DNA of 37,487 nucleotides from an uncultured Bacteroidales bacterium (GTDB taxonomy: Bacteria > Bacteroidota > Bacteroidia > Bacteroidales > Paludibacteraceae), in NCBI GenBank assembly GCA_946411385.1, contig CAMKDV010000020.1, positions 1-37,487 on the forward strand, given 5' to 3'. A model generated the notes under the pieces. The model was not told the DNA's origin, did no database searches, and saw only the letters and a list, made by a program, of their open reading frames with translations. The first letter of the stretch is position 1. Each line of letters opens with the position of its first letter. This document shows, piece after piece, positions 24,522 through 32,798 of this stretch. The position numbers were made by a program, and so were the translations under genes.

Positions 24522-25766
24522 TTATTTGATGTTGAGTTTTTTGCGGAGGGGTTTGGGGAGGGCGTCCTTGTGGACAAGGACGTCGTTGGTCTTGTAGCGC
24601 ATGAAGGCTTCGGAGACATACCAAATACCCTTATAATCGGAGCGGGCTGTGCCCCAGGAATTCTTGACCATGTAATACTTCTTGCCATTCTGATCGTGCG
24701 CTATGCCGAAGATCTGCATGCCATGGTCGTCGGTGGTCTCCCAGCGATCGTAGGCATCCTGGCGCATCTGTTGGGTGACGACCACTTCGGGCAGCGGACG
24801 CTTGGTGAGCTCATCCTTGCGCTCGTCGGCTTTGAGGCCGAGCCAGTGAGCCATGTCGGAGCCGGTGATCTCGGCGCCGTTGTCGGCATCGGGCATGACG
24901 CCTATACCTTTGCGCGTGAAACCATCCTCGCTGACATCGGCTCCCCATGCCAGGGTGTAGCCGTGCGCCAGAGCATTGTCGATGACAGCCATCATCTCGT
25001 CGAGGGGCACGTTGTACATCTGATCCATGCGCCAGTTATCCGGCACCTCGAGCGCAAAGCGCTGATAGAACGGATGGTGGGTATAGCTGGTGATGCTGAC
25101 GTAGTTATCCTCGTTAAGCCCGAGCATCTCGACGAAGGAGAGCGGCGTATAGGTCTTGCCGTTATAAACGAACGACTCGGGGCACGGGCCGAGATAGGTA
25201 TCGTAGATGGCTTGCAGCCCTTCTTTCCACACGGGCGTGAGCTTTTTGAGCTTGCCGCTTGTCAGGGCTTTGAGATAGCCTCCGGCTACAGCATCCAGCT
25301 CGGCATGAACGGGCAGGGTATCGCCCTTGGCAGCGCCGTAGCGGATACCGGGCATGACCTGTTGCGGCACCAGACCGTAGTGCGACATGCAATAGATGAC
25401 ATCATAGGCACTGCCGCCGGGGGCAAAACTGCTGCCATCGCCGTACATGCGTACAAAGTAGGTGGCACGGTCCATCATCGTCTTGCTGACGACGAACATC
25501 TCGCTCAGATCATACTCGCCCTTGCCCATACGCAGCAGTTCGCTCTCAAGAAAGCCGATCGTGGAGAATGCCCAGCAGGTGGAGGAACGGTTCTGATCTT
25601 TGACAGGCGTGATGGCGATGCTGTCGATCGTGGTGAAACGAAAACCGTCGATACTATCCGAGGGAACGGAATCGACGGAAAGAGCCTGTGCCGACAGAAG
25701 GGCACTGCCAAACACTCCGCAAACGAGCAGAGCAAAACGGCGCAGATGTGACAAAGATGATGCCAT
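24522..25766 (-). CDS. Exported C1B cysteine peptidase (bleomycin hydrolase/PepC-like)
   Basis: Papain-fold peptidase of about 414 residues from the ATG at 25766. Active-site cysteine in KDQNRSSTCWAFSTIGFLE, catalytic histidine in DDHGMQIFGIAHDQ and asparagine in YYMVKNSWGT, in the order of family C1B (aminopeptidase C/bleomycin hydrolase). Unlike the classical cytosolic enzymes it has a signal peptide (LRRFALLVCGVFGSALLSAQ), so it probably works in the periplasm or at the cell surface on peptides. An upstream in-frame ATG (25856) precedes the promoter and is rejected. First gene of a two-gene unit with the sensor kinase; divergent from galK. Confidence 0.9.
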   Translation of the reverse strand: MASSLSHLRRFALLVCGVFGSALLSAQALSVDSVPSDSIDGFRFTTIDSIAITPVKDQNRSSTCWAFSTIGFLESELLRMGKGEYDLSEMFVVSKTMMDRATYFVRMYGDGSSFAPGGSAYDVIYCMSHYGLVPQQVMPGIRYGAAKGDTLPVHAELDAVAGGYLKALTSGKLKKLTPVWKEGLQAIYDTYLGPCPESFVYNGKTYTPLSFVEMLGLNEDNYVSITSYTHHPFYQRFALEVPDNWRMDQMYNVPLDEMMAVIDNALAHGYTLAWGADVSEDGFTRKGIGVMPDADNGAEITGSDMAHWLGLKADERKDELTKRPLPEVVVTQQMRQDAYDRWETTDDHGMQIFGIAHDQNGKKYYMVKNSWGTARSDYKGIWYVSEAFMRYKTNDVLVHKDALPKPLRKKLNIK

Positions 25767-25795
25767 GATAATACGATATTTTTGGTATTTGACTG

Positions 25796-25826
25796 CAAAT
25801 GTACGAAAAAAAAATGACAATTGCAA
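25796..25826 (-). promoter_or_regulatory. Promoter of the peptidase/kinase unit
   Basis: Minus strand TTGC (25823-25826), 19-nt spacer, TACATTTG (25796-25803), 29 bp before the ATG. Back-to-back with the galK promoter. Confidence 0.78.
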
Positions 25827-25843
25827 ATTTTCGTGCAAAATAT

Positions 25844-25874
25844 TTGCAAAAGTCAAAAATTTTTAGTAACTTTG
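25844..25874 (+). promoter_or_regulatory. Promoter of galK-galM
   Basis: TTGC (25844-25847), 19-nt spacer, TAACTTTG (25867-25874), 40 bp before the galK ATG. Confidence 0.8.
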
Positions 25875-25914
25875 TAGCCAATTCGGTTGTTAACCCATAA
25901 AATCAACATACATC

Positions 25915-27081
25915 ATGGAAATAAAAGAGATGAAACAAGCCTTCGCTCAGGCGTACGGCAAAGAAGCTACGGCGGTATATTTCTCGCCGGGCAGAGTGAA
26001 CCTGATAGGCGAGCATACCGACTATAACGGCGGTAGCGTGTTCCCGTGTGCATTATCGTTCGGCACGTATCTGCTGCTGGCACCTAACGGCACGCAGACG
26101 ATGCGGTGGAAATCGCTGAACATGCCGGAGGTGGTAGAAGTGCCGGTAGACAAGATGACGGAGCCGCTGCCCGGCAAATCATGGGTGAACTACCCGATGG
26201 GCTGCTTTGCATGGTACGTGCGTCAGGGACATAAGTTTGACCAGGGCTTGGACGTGCTGATATGGGGTAACGTACCTGCGGGTGCGGGATTGAGCAGCAG
26301 TGCGGCTTTGGAAGTGGTGGCAGCCTTTGCAGCGAACGACTATCTGAAGCTCAACTACAACCATACGGATTTCGCCAAGATAGGTCAGCTGGCCGAGCAT
26401 GAGTTTGCCGGCGTGAACTGCGGCATCATGGACCAATTCGCTTCGTCGTGGGGCAAGAAGGATCATGCTATCCACCTGAACTGCGACACGCTTGAGTTTG
26501 AGCATGTGCCTGTGAAGCTGGACGGCATCAAGGTGGTGATAGCCAACACGCACTCGCCGCACCATCTGGACTCCGGCGCGTATAACGACCGCGTGGCACA
26601 ATGCCAGCTGGCGTTGACGCAACTGCGTAAGGTGAAACCCGAGCTGAAGAACCTGGCGGAACTGACGGAAGCCGAGTTCAAGCAGATAGAGGGCGCCATC
26701 ACCGACCCGATAGCCCACAAGCGTGCTCGCCACGTGGTGGGTGAGGTGCAGCGTACAGCCGATGCCGTGAAAGCATTGAAAGCCGGTGATATAGAGAAGT
26801 TCGGCCAACTGATGAACGCGAGCCACGTGAGCTTGCGTGACGACTATGAGGTGACCGGCTTGCAGCTTGACACCATGGCTGAAGAGGCATGGAAAGTGCC
26901 GGGCGTGCTGGGCAGTCGTATGACAGGCGGCGGCTTTGGCGGATGCACAGTTTCGCTCGTGAAGGATGAGGCTATCGAGCTATTCAAGAAGCAGGTAGGC
27001 GAGAACTACGAGCGCATCACGGGTATCAAGCCGGAGTTCTACGTAGCAGAGATCAGCGACGGCGCCAGAAGGCTCGAATAA
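25915..27081 (+). CDS. galK: Galactokinase
   Basis: Cytosolic GHMP-family kinase phosphorylating alpha-D-galactose at C1, first committed Leloir step. 388 residues, standard length. Signature motifs: GRVNLIGEHTDYNGG (about 29-43, sugar binding), the ATP-binding PAGAGLSSSAALEVV (about 122-136) and the C-terminal GSRMTGGGFGGCTVSLV (about 334-350); the catalytic aspartate lies in CGIMDQFASSWG. Followed after 39 nt by an aldose 1-epimerase that supplies the alpha anomer. No galT or transporter is in the window. Confidence 0.97.
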   Translation: MEIKEMKQAFAQAYGKEATAVYFSPGRVNLIGEHTDYNGGSVFPCALSFGTYLLLAPNGTQTMRWKSLNMPEVVEVPVDKMTEPLPGKSWVNYPMGCFAWYVRQGHKFDQGLDVLIWGNVPAGAGLSSSAALEVVAAFAANDYLKLNYNHTDFAKIGQLAEHEFAGVNCGIMDQFASSWGKKDHAIHLNCDTLEFEHVPVKLDGIKVVIANTHSPHHLDSGAYNDRVAQCQLALTQLRKVKPELKNLAELTEAEFKQIEGAITDPIAHKRARHVVGEVQRTADAVKALKAGDIEKFGQLMNASHVSLRDDYEVTGLQLDTMAEEAWKVPGVLGSRMTGGGFGGCTVSLVKDEAIELFKKQVGENYERITGIKPEFYVAEISDGARRLE

Positions 27082-27084
27082 CGG

Positions 27085-27104
27085 ATCAGCCAAGTTTGGC
27101 TGAT
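27085..27104. repeat. Intercistronic palindrome ATCAGCCAA-GT-TTGGCTGAT
   Basis: Perfect 9-bp inverted repeat between galK and galM, the same core (ATCAGCCA/TGGCTGAT) as at 10413-10432. Confidence 0.65.
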
Positions 27105-27120
27105 ACAAAAACAAACAGAC

Positions 27121-28197
27121 ATGAACGAACAAACATTCAACACCATCATCCCGGTGGTGCAGGGCGGTAAGAAGCGTCAGGCACGTGTAGGGCTGTACAC
27201 GCTTCGAAGCTCGTCGGGCCTGGTAGCGAAAGTGACGAACTACGGCGCCAAGATCGTGGCGCTGATCGCAAGGAACAAGCAGGGCGTACCTGCCGATGTG
27301 GTGCTGGGCTTCAATACGCTGGGCGAGTGGCTGACGCAGGAGACCTACTTCAACGCCGTGATAGGCCGTATGGCCAACCGCATCAAGGACGGCCGCTTCA
27401 CGCTGGACGGCCAGACCTACGAGCTGCCGCACAACAACGGCAACAACTGCTTGCACGGCGGCGTATCGGGCTTCAACGAGAAAGTGTGGGAGGTGACCGG
27501 TCAGACGCCATACTCCGTGACGATGCACTACCGCGCGATGGATGGCGAGGAAGGTTTTCCGGGCACGATGGACGTGACCGTAACCTATGCCGTGACGCGC
27601 GACAACGCGCTGCGCATCACCTACGAGGCTACGACGGACAAGCCCACCTTATGCGGATTCACGAACCATGCCTATTTCAACCTGGCAGGTGAGGGTAGCG
27701 GAAGAGTGGATGACCATGTGCTGCAAGTGCTGTCGGACGAGTACACGCCGTTTGACGAGACAGCATGCCCTACGGGCGAAGTGCTGCCGGTGGAAGGTAC
27801 GCCGATGGATTTTCGTGAGCCGGTACGCATAGGCGACCGCATCAACGATCCGTTCTTTGCACCGGGCAGGGGCATAGACAACAACTGGGTACTGCGCCCC
27901 GCCACGGACGAAGAGCGCGAGCAGAACAAGAAAGACCCGTCGCTACGAAAGGTGGCAGTACTGAGCGCTGACGGACGCACGATGGAAGTGCGCACCACAT
28001 CGCCTGCATTGCAGGTATATACGGGCAACTATGTGGAGCAGCATGAGGGCAAGAGCGGAAAGATGTACGACATCCAGCATGCCGTATGCCTGGAGGCGCA
28101 GAATATACCCGATGCCGTCAACCACGAGAACTTCCCCTCGCCCATCCTGCGGCCGGGACAACTATACAGGCAGGTGACGGAGTATGCGTTCGTGTGA
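27121..28197 (+). CDS. galM: Aldose 1-epimerase (mutarotase)
   Basis: Converts beta- to alpha-aldoses, here most likely galactose feeding GalK. 358 residues. Family landmarks: GRMANRIKDGRFTLDGQTY (about 81-99), CLHGG, the catalytic histidine in GFTNHAYFNLAG (about 180-191), the GRGIDNNWVL loop, and the catalytic glutamate in VCLEAQNIPDAVN near the C-terminus, which ends LRPGQLYRQVTEYAF. Cytosolic as drawn, with no signal peptide. Likely in one operon with galK; the gap holds the palindrome at 27085-27104. Confidence 0.94.
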   Translation: MNEQTFNTIIPVVQGGKKRQARVGLYTLRSSSGLVAKVTNYGAKIVALIARNKQGVPADVVLGFNTLGEWLTQETYFNAVIGRMANRIKDGRFTLDGQTYELPHNNGNNCLHGGVSGFNEKVWEVTGQTPYSVTMHYRAMDGEEGFPGTMDVTVTYAVTRDNALRITYEATTDKPTLCGFTNHAYFNLAGEGSGRVDDHVLQVLSDEYTPFDETACPTGEVLPVEGTPMDFREPVRIGDRINDPFFAPGRGIDNNWVLRPATDEEREQNKKDPSLRKVAVLSADGRTMEVRTTSPALQVYTGNYVEQHEGKSGKMYDIQHAVCLEAQNIPDAVNHENFPSPILRPGQLYRQVTEYAFV

Positions 28198-28246
28198 GAC
28201 GGAAAGGCTGTAAACAAATGGAAAACATCAAAAAAATCAGTATAGA

Positions 28247-29326
28247 ATGAAAAAATATAATTTCAATGCGGGCCCAAGTATCCTGCCCGACGAAGTGATA
28301 AAGAAGACGGCAGAGGCAGTCTTGGATTTTGAAGGTCAAGGATTGTCGGTGCTGGAGATCAGTCACCGCGCCAAGTATTTCCAGCCGGTAGTGGACGAAG
28401 CAGAAGCTTTGTTCAAAGAGCTGCTGGGCGTACCCGAAGGTTATCGTGTGCTGTTTTTGGGCGGTGGCGCCAGCCTGCAGTTCTGCATGGTGCCGTATAA
28501 CATGCTGGCAACCAAGGCTGCATACCTGAACACGGGCGTATGGAGCAAGAAAGCCATCAAGGAAGCCAAAGGTTTCGGCGAGGTGATCGAAGTGGCAGCG
28601 AGCACCAACTCGATCCCCAACGAGTATGACATCCCGCAGGATGCCGACTACTTCCACATCACGACGAACAACACCATTTTCGGTACGGAGATCAGCGATG
28701 CCAAGCTCGCAGAGATCTATGCGAAGAAAGGTGAGGTGCCGTTGATAGCCGACATGTCGTCGGACATACTGAGCCGTCCGGTAGATGTCAGCCAGTATGA
28801 CATCATCTACGGTGGTGCACAGAAGAACCTGGCTCCTGCCGGTGTGACGTTCGTGATCATCAAGGAGAGCTGCCTGGGTCGCGTAAGCCGCTATATACCC
28901 ACGATGCTGAACTACCAGACGCATATCGACGGCGGATCGATGTTCAACACGCCTCCGGTACTGCCTATCTATACGGCGCTGCTCACGCTGCGCTGGCTGA
29001 AAGCCAACGGCGGCGTGAAATGGATAGAGGCGCGCAACAAGGCGAAAGCCGAACTGCTGTACGACTGCCTGGACCACAGCAAGCTGTTCACGCCGACGAT
29101 CATGGCCAAGGAAGACCGCAGCCGGATGAACATCTGCTTCGTGCTCAAACCCGGGTATGAAGACCTGCAGGACGATTTCTTCAAGTTCGCTACCGAGCGC
29201 GGCATGGTAGGCATCAAGGGGCATCGTCTGGTAGGAGGCTTCCGGGCGAGCTGCTACAATGCGATGGATGTGGAAGGCGTGCAAGCCTTAGTAAACTGTA
29301 TAAAAGAATACGAAAAACTGCACTAA
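28247..29326 (+). CDS. serC: Phosphoserine aminotransferase
   Basis: PLP enzyme of serine synthesis turning 3-phosphohydroxypyruvate and glutamate into phosphoserine. 359 residues, normal length. It starts [14 protein letters not shown], typical of Ser[32 protein letters not shown] (PLP aspartate) and the Schiff-base lysine in [16 protein letters not shown] (about 198) are present, and the C-terminus has [21 protein letters not shown]. The serA gene begins one base after its stop, so the two steps are translated together. Confidence 0.97.
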   Translation: MKKYNFNAGPSILPDEVIKKTAEAVLDFEGQGLSVLEISHRAKYFQPVVDEAEALFKELLGVPEGYRVLFLGGGASLQFCMVPYNMLATKAAYLNTGVWSKKAIKEAKGFGEVIEVAASTNSIPNEYDIPQDADYFHITTNNTIFGTEISDAKLAEIYAKKGEVPLIADMSSDILSRPVDVSQYDIIYGGAQKNLAPAGVTFVIIKESCLGRVSRYIPTMLNYQTHIDGGSMFNTPPVLPIYTALLTLRWLKANGGVKWIEARNKAKAELLYDCLDHSKLFTPTIMAKEDRSRMNICFVLKPGYEDLQDDFFKFATERGMVGIKGHRLVGGFRASCYNAMDVEGVQALVNCIKEYEKLH

Positions 29327-29327
29327 C

Positions 29328-30248
29328 ATGAAGGTCCTTTTGGCAACAGAAAAACCTTTTGCTGCGGTAGCGGTGAAAGGCATAAAAGAGGTAACGGACG
29401 CAGCCGGCTACGAACTGGTGCTGCTGGAGAAATATACCGACAAGTCACAGCTGCTGGAGGCAGTGGCGGATGCGGATGCACTGATCATCCGCTCGGACAA
29501 AGTGGATGCCGAGGTGCTGGAGGCTGCCAAGCAGCTGAAGATCGTGGTGCGTGCAGGAGCAGGTTACGACAACATTGACCTGGAGGCAGCTACCGCCCAC
29601 AAGGTGGTGGCGATGAATACGCCCGGACAGAACGCCAACGCCGTAGCCGAACTGGCTCTGGGACTGATGGTGTATGCCGTGCGTAACTTCTACAACGGCA
29701 CGAGCGGAAGTGAGCTGAAAGGCAAGAAGATAGGTATACATGCCTTCGGCAACGTAGGCAGAAACGTGGCACGCATCGCACAAGGCTTTGGTATGGATGT
29801 GCTGGCGTACGACGCCTACTGCCCCGACGAGGCGATGATAGCTGCTGCCGTCACGCCCGTACATTCGGCTGAAGACCTGTACCGCAACTGCGACATCGTC
29901 AGCCTGCATATACCCGCTACCGCCGAGACCAGGCAGAGCATCAACCGTGCGCTGGTAGGCATGATGCCTAAGGGCGCCATCCTGGTCAATACTGCGCGCA
30001 AAGAGGTGATCAACGAGGACGAACTGATAGCGCTGATGCAGGAGCGTCAGGACATCAAGTACGTGACGGATATCATGCCCGACGCCGATATGAAGTTCCG
30101 CTCGCTGTTCCCCGGACGCTATTTCGCTACGCCGAAGAAGATGGGCGCGCAGACCACCGAGGCCAACACGAACGCAGGTATAGCTGCAGCACGGCAGATT
30201 GTCGACTTCATCGAGAACGGCAATACGCGCTTTCAAGTAAACAAATGA
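29328..30248 (+). CDS. serA: D-3-phosphoglycerate dehydrogenase, short type (Lys in place of catalytic His)
   Basis: NAD-dependent first enzyme of serine synthesis. 306 residues, with no C-terminal ACT or intervening domain, so probably not serine-inhibited in the E. coli manner. The nucleotide-binding loop is KKIGIHAFGNVGRNVARIA (about 137-155), the substrate loop is RAGAGYDNIDLEAAT, and the active-site arginine lies in ILVNTARKEVINEDEL. The usual TPH-x-G with catalytic histidine is replaced by TPKKMGAQTTEAN, i.e. lysine. Lysine-type enzymes of this short class are, as I recall, described for Entamoeba and Bacteroidales, so it is likely functional. Sits directly after serC, which fixes the pathway role. 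The next gene overlaps its stop by 4 nt. Confidence 0.92.
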   Translation: MKVLLATEKPFAAVAVKGIKEVTDAAGYELVLLEKYTDKSQLLEAVADADALIIRSDKVDAEVLEAAKQLKIVVRAGAGYDNIDLEAATAHKVVAMNTPGQNANAVAELALGLMVYAVRNFYNGTSGSELKGKKIGIHAFGNVGRNVARIAQGFGMDVLAYDAYCPDEAMIAAAVTPVHSAEDLYRNCDIVSLHIPATAETRQSINRALVGMMPKGAILVNTARKEVINEDELIALMQERQDIKYVTDIMPDADMKFRSLFPGRYFATPKKMGAQTTEANTNAGIAAARQIVDFIENGNTRFQVNK

Positions 30249-31582
30249 TGCGTAGGAGTTTAGGGCTGATAGTGTTGATGGTGTGTGCACTGCCGATGTG
30301 GGCATTGCACGTGCGTCCTATGGGTACGCCAGATGTGGATTATACCTTCATCGACAACAATGGCGATACCATCTATGTCTTTGCCGGCGACATCAGCATG
30401 CAGCATCCCGGCGGAGCCACTACGTGGTACACAGCAGAGAACGACCAGGTCTACCAGTCGGGTGCAGACGAGCTGTTTGCGCCCGATGATGGCGGGTACT
30501 ACACGATAGAGGATGGCGAGAAGGAGTATTTCTACGTATTCTCCTATGCCAACTATGCCTTTACAGCGTCGGACTGGCAGCTGGCTGTCACGCCGTACTG
30601 CGAGGATACGCGTCTGACACTCAGCGGCACGCTGCCGGCTGAGATGGCATACACCCTGCCTAACGGCCTGACGCGCGTCGTGCCGCGCACCTGTACCATC
30701 AGCTATACCGCCTTGGCATGGAACGAAGCCGACATGCATTGGCAGGACTCGGCTGCCGTGTTGACCGAATCTTTCCCGCGCACGTCGTTCACGCTGCCGC
30801 CATTGTACCAGGCTACTGATATCACGCTTGCGGCGGACAACATCGCTCTACTTCTTGGCAGGGAGACCGACTCGGTAAGCGTGCGTCTGGACAACCCGAT
30901 AGCCGTTAGCTCGCACGTAGTGAGCCGCACCGAGGTGCGCGGACAGGCAGGCGAACTGACCAACGAGCTGGAACGTCCGACGGAGGAGACCGTCCTGTCA
31001 GGTTCGGCAGAACTGCGCATACAGTTCAGCAGCAATCCTACACCGGCTGCCACGTTCTTCACATGGCATGTATACAAAGGCTCCACGCTGATGTACACGC
31101 GCAACGACGAGAACCTGTTCGAGGTGTTCAGCGATCCGTCGTCGTATCGCGTGATCTGCAGCGTGACCGGTACCGATTGTCCGTGCGAGACCTGCACGAA
31201 AGACTCTACCGAGATCACCGTGAACATCTCCGCCTCCGACCTGCGCGTGCCCAACGTATTCACGCCCAACGGCGACGGACTGAACGATGAGTTCAGGGTG
31301 CAATACCGATCGATCGTGGAGTTCCATTGCTGGGTATATAACCGTTGGGGCAGACTGGTATACGAATGGACCGACCCTTCGAAAGGCTGGGACGGAACGA
31401 TCAACGGCCGTCCGGCGGCAGAAGGAGCGTACTTCTATGTGATTCGTGCGCGTGGCTCGGATGCCAACCCCAACCAGGGCTACCGGACCAAAGCCGCTTA
31501 CAGGCGCGCACAACTCAAGACGGATGAGATGATAGGCATCTATCAGATGTCGGGAGATATTAACCTGATACGAGGCAAATAA
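30245..31582 (+). CDS. T9SS type B (gliding motility-associated C-terminal) surface protein
   Basis: Exported protein of 445 residues. N-terminal signal SLGLIVLMVCALPMWALH; a central beta-rich region without a recognised domain (two Cys-containing motifs, CPCETC near residue 317); then the characteristic type B sorting domain: RVPNVFTPNGDGLNDEFRV (about 339-357), FHCWVYNRWGRLVYEWTDP, KGWDGTINGRPAAEGAYFYV. This domain directs export through the type IX secretion system to the cell surface or medium. The ATG overlaps the serA stop (4 nt), so it belongs to the same transcript, an unexpected partner for serine synthesis. Function unknown. Confidence 0.9.
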   Translation: MMRRSLGLIVLMVCALPMWALHVRPMGTPDVDYTFIDNNGDTIYVFAGDISMQHPGGATTWYTAENDQVYQSGADELFAPDDGGYYTIEDGEKEYFYVFSYANYAFTASDWQLAVTPYCEDTRLTLSGTLPAEMAYTLPNGLTRVVPRTCTISYTALAWNEADMHWQDSAAVLTESFPRTSFTLPPLYQATDITLAADNIALLLGRETDSVSVRLDNPIAVSSHVVSRTEVRGQAGELTNELERPTEETVLSGSAELRIQFSSNPTPAATFFTWHVYKGSTLMYTRNDENLFEVFSDPSSYRVICSVTGTDCPCETCTKDSTEITVNISASDLRVPNVFTPNGDGLNDEFRVQYRSIVEFHCWVYNRWGRLVYEWTDPSKGWDGTINGRPAAEGAYFYVIRARGSDANPNQGYRTKAAYRRAQLKTDEMIGIYQMSGDINLIRGK

Positions 31583-31586
31583 TACC

Positions 31587-32798
31587 ATGAAAAAAACGAT
31601 TTTAATCTTTACGAGTCTTCTGCTCGTAGCGTCGGTATGGGCGCAACAGATAGATATGCAGGCACATGTCGGTTCGGACGAAGGCCTTGCTGCTTACGAC
31701 GATTATCTGACTGAGCAAGCCGACTACTATGTCGGATCATGTGCTCCTACTGCGCTTGCCACGCTCAGTGGCGACCAGCTGTTTGGCGTGCTGAACACGC
31801 TGATGGGTGGCACTTGTCTGCTGGAGGCGAGCGGCTATAATTATAGCTACAACTCGCTGCGCAGCGCCTATGTGAATGTTGACCGCGACCTGAACAACCC
31901 CGGTTACATCATCGGCTACTACGATGGCTGCAAACTCAACGGCCAATGGGATGGCGGCAGCACATGGAACAGAGAGCATACCTGGCCGCAGTCGAAGGGC
32001 GCGGACAAGAGCATATCCATGGGACATGACATGCAGAGCGTGCGACCGACGAGCACGGCAGTCAACTCCGACCGTGGCAACACCGCCTATGGAGAGTCGC
32101 CCAACTACTACGATCCTACCGATGTGGCAATCAACAATACGGCCTACAAGACAATCAACCGCGGTTCGTACCGCGGTGATGCGGCACGCGTCATATTGTA
32201 CGATTACCTGGTGTACGGCAAGGTGGGCAACTACCAGAACGACCTGTACAACGGCAATGCGCAGCTGCTCAACAAGCTGGGCACAAGCGGCGTATTTGAG
32301 AGCGTGGAGGTACTGCTCAAGTGGCACATGGAAGATCCGCCGTCGCTGACGGAGATGGTTCGTAACGATGGCGGTCAGGACTATCAGGGCAACCGCAATC
32401 CGTTCATCGATTTCCCCGAGATAGCCGTGGAGATTCTCTGCAGCCAGGTGACGACCTACAATGTGACTGTTGCAACTGACTTGACGATGTGGCCGGCGTA
32501 CAGGCATACTACCAAGCGGGGCTTTGTCGTATACCTGCGCGATGCGCTGGGAAATTTCCCGACAGATGTGCAAGTAACCGGCACAAGCAATTGGACCTAC
32601 GAAGCCGCTATGGGCCGGTTGACCGTTACGAACACTTCGGCAGGCGTGAGCATAACCGTACCAAGCGATCCGTCGGCGATAGATGCCACCGCTGCACAGT
32701 ACGATACGACTGCTGTATACGACATCCTTGGCCGTCCGGTCAGCCACATGCAGAAGGGGCAGATATATATCAGCAACGGAAAGAAATTTGTGTATTGA
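31587..32798 (+). CDS. Secreted endonuclease I family nuclease with T9SS-like tail
   Basis: Probable extracellular nonspecific nuclease (EndA/Dns family, His-Me finger fold), likely for nucleic-acid scavenging. 403 residues. Signal peptide LIFTSLLLVASVWAQ; the family motif WNREHTWPQSKG with catalytic histidine (about residue 133) followed by HDMQSVRPTSTAVNSDRGN, and the C-terminal nuclease half VLLKWHMEDPPS...RNDGGQDYQGNRNPFIDFPEIA. After about 300 a beta domain leads into YDILGRPVSHMQKGQIYISN, a typical T9SS type A sorting end. It starts 4 nt after the type B protein and its TGA overlaps the holA ATG. Confidence 0.92.
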   Translation: MKKTILIFTSLLLVASVWAQQIDMQAHVGSDEGLAAYDDYLTEQADYYVGSCAPTALATLSGDQLFGVLNTLMGGTCLLEASGYNYSYNSLRSAYVNVDRDLNNPGYIIGYYDGCKLNGQWDGGSTWNREHTWPQSKGADKSISMGHDMQSVRPTSTAVNSDRGNTAYGESPNYYDPTDVAINNTAYKTINRGSYRGDAARVILYDYLVYGKVGNYQNDLYNGNAQLLNKLGTSGVFESVEVLLKWHMEDPPSLTEMVRNDGGQDYQGNRNPFIDFPEIAVEILCSQVTTYNVTVATDLTMWPAYRHTTKRGFVVYLRDALGNFPTDVQVTGTSNWTYEAAMGRLTVTNTSAGVSITVPSDPSAIDATAAQYDTTAVYDILGRPVSHMQKGQIYISNGKKFVY

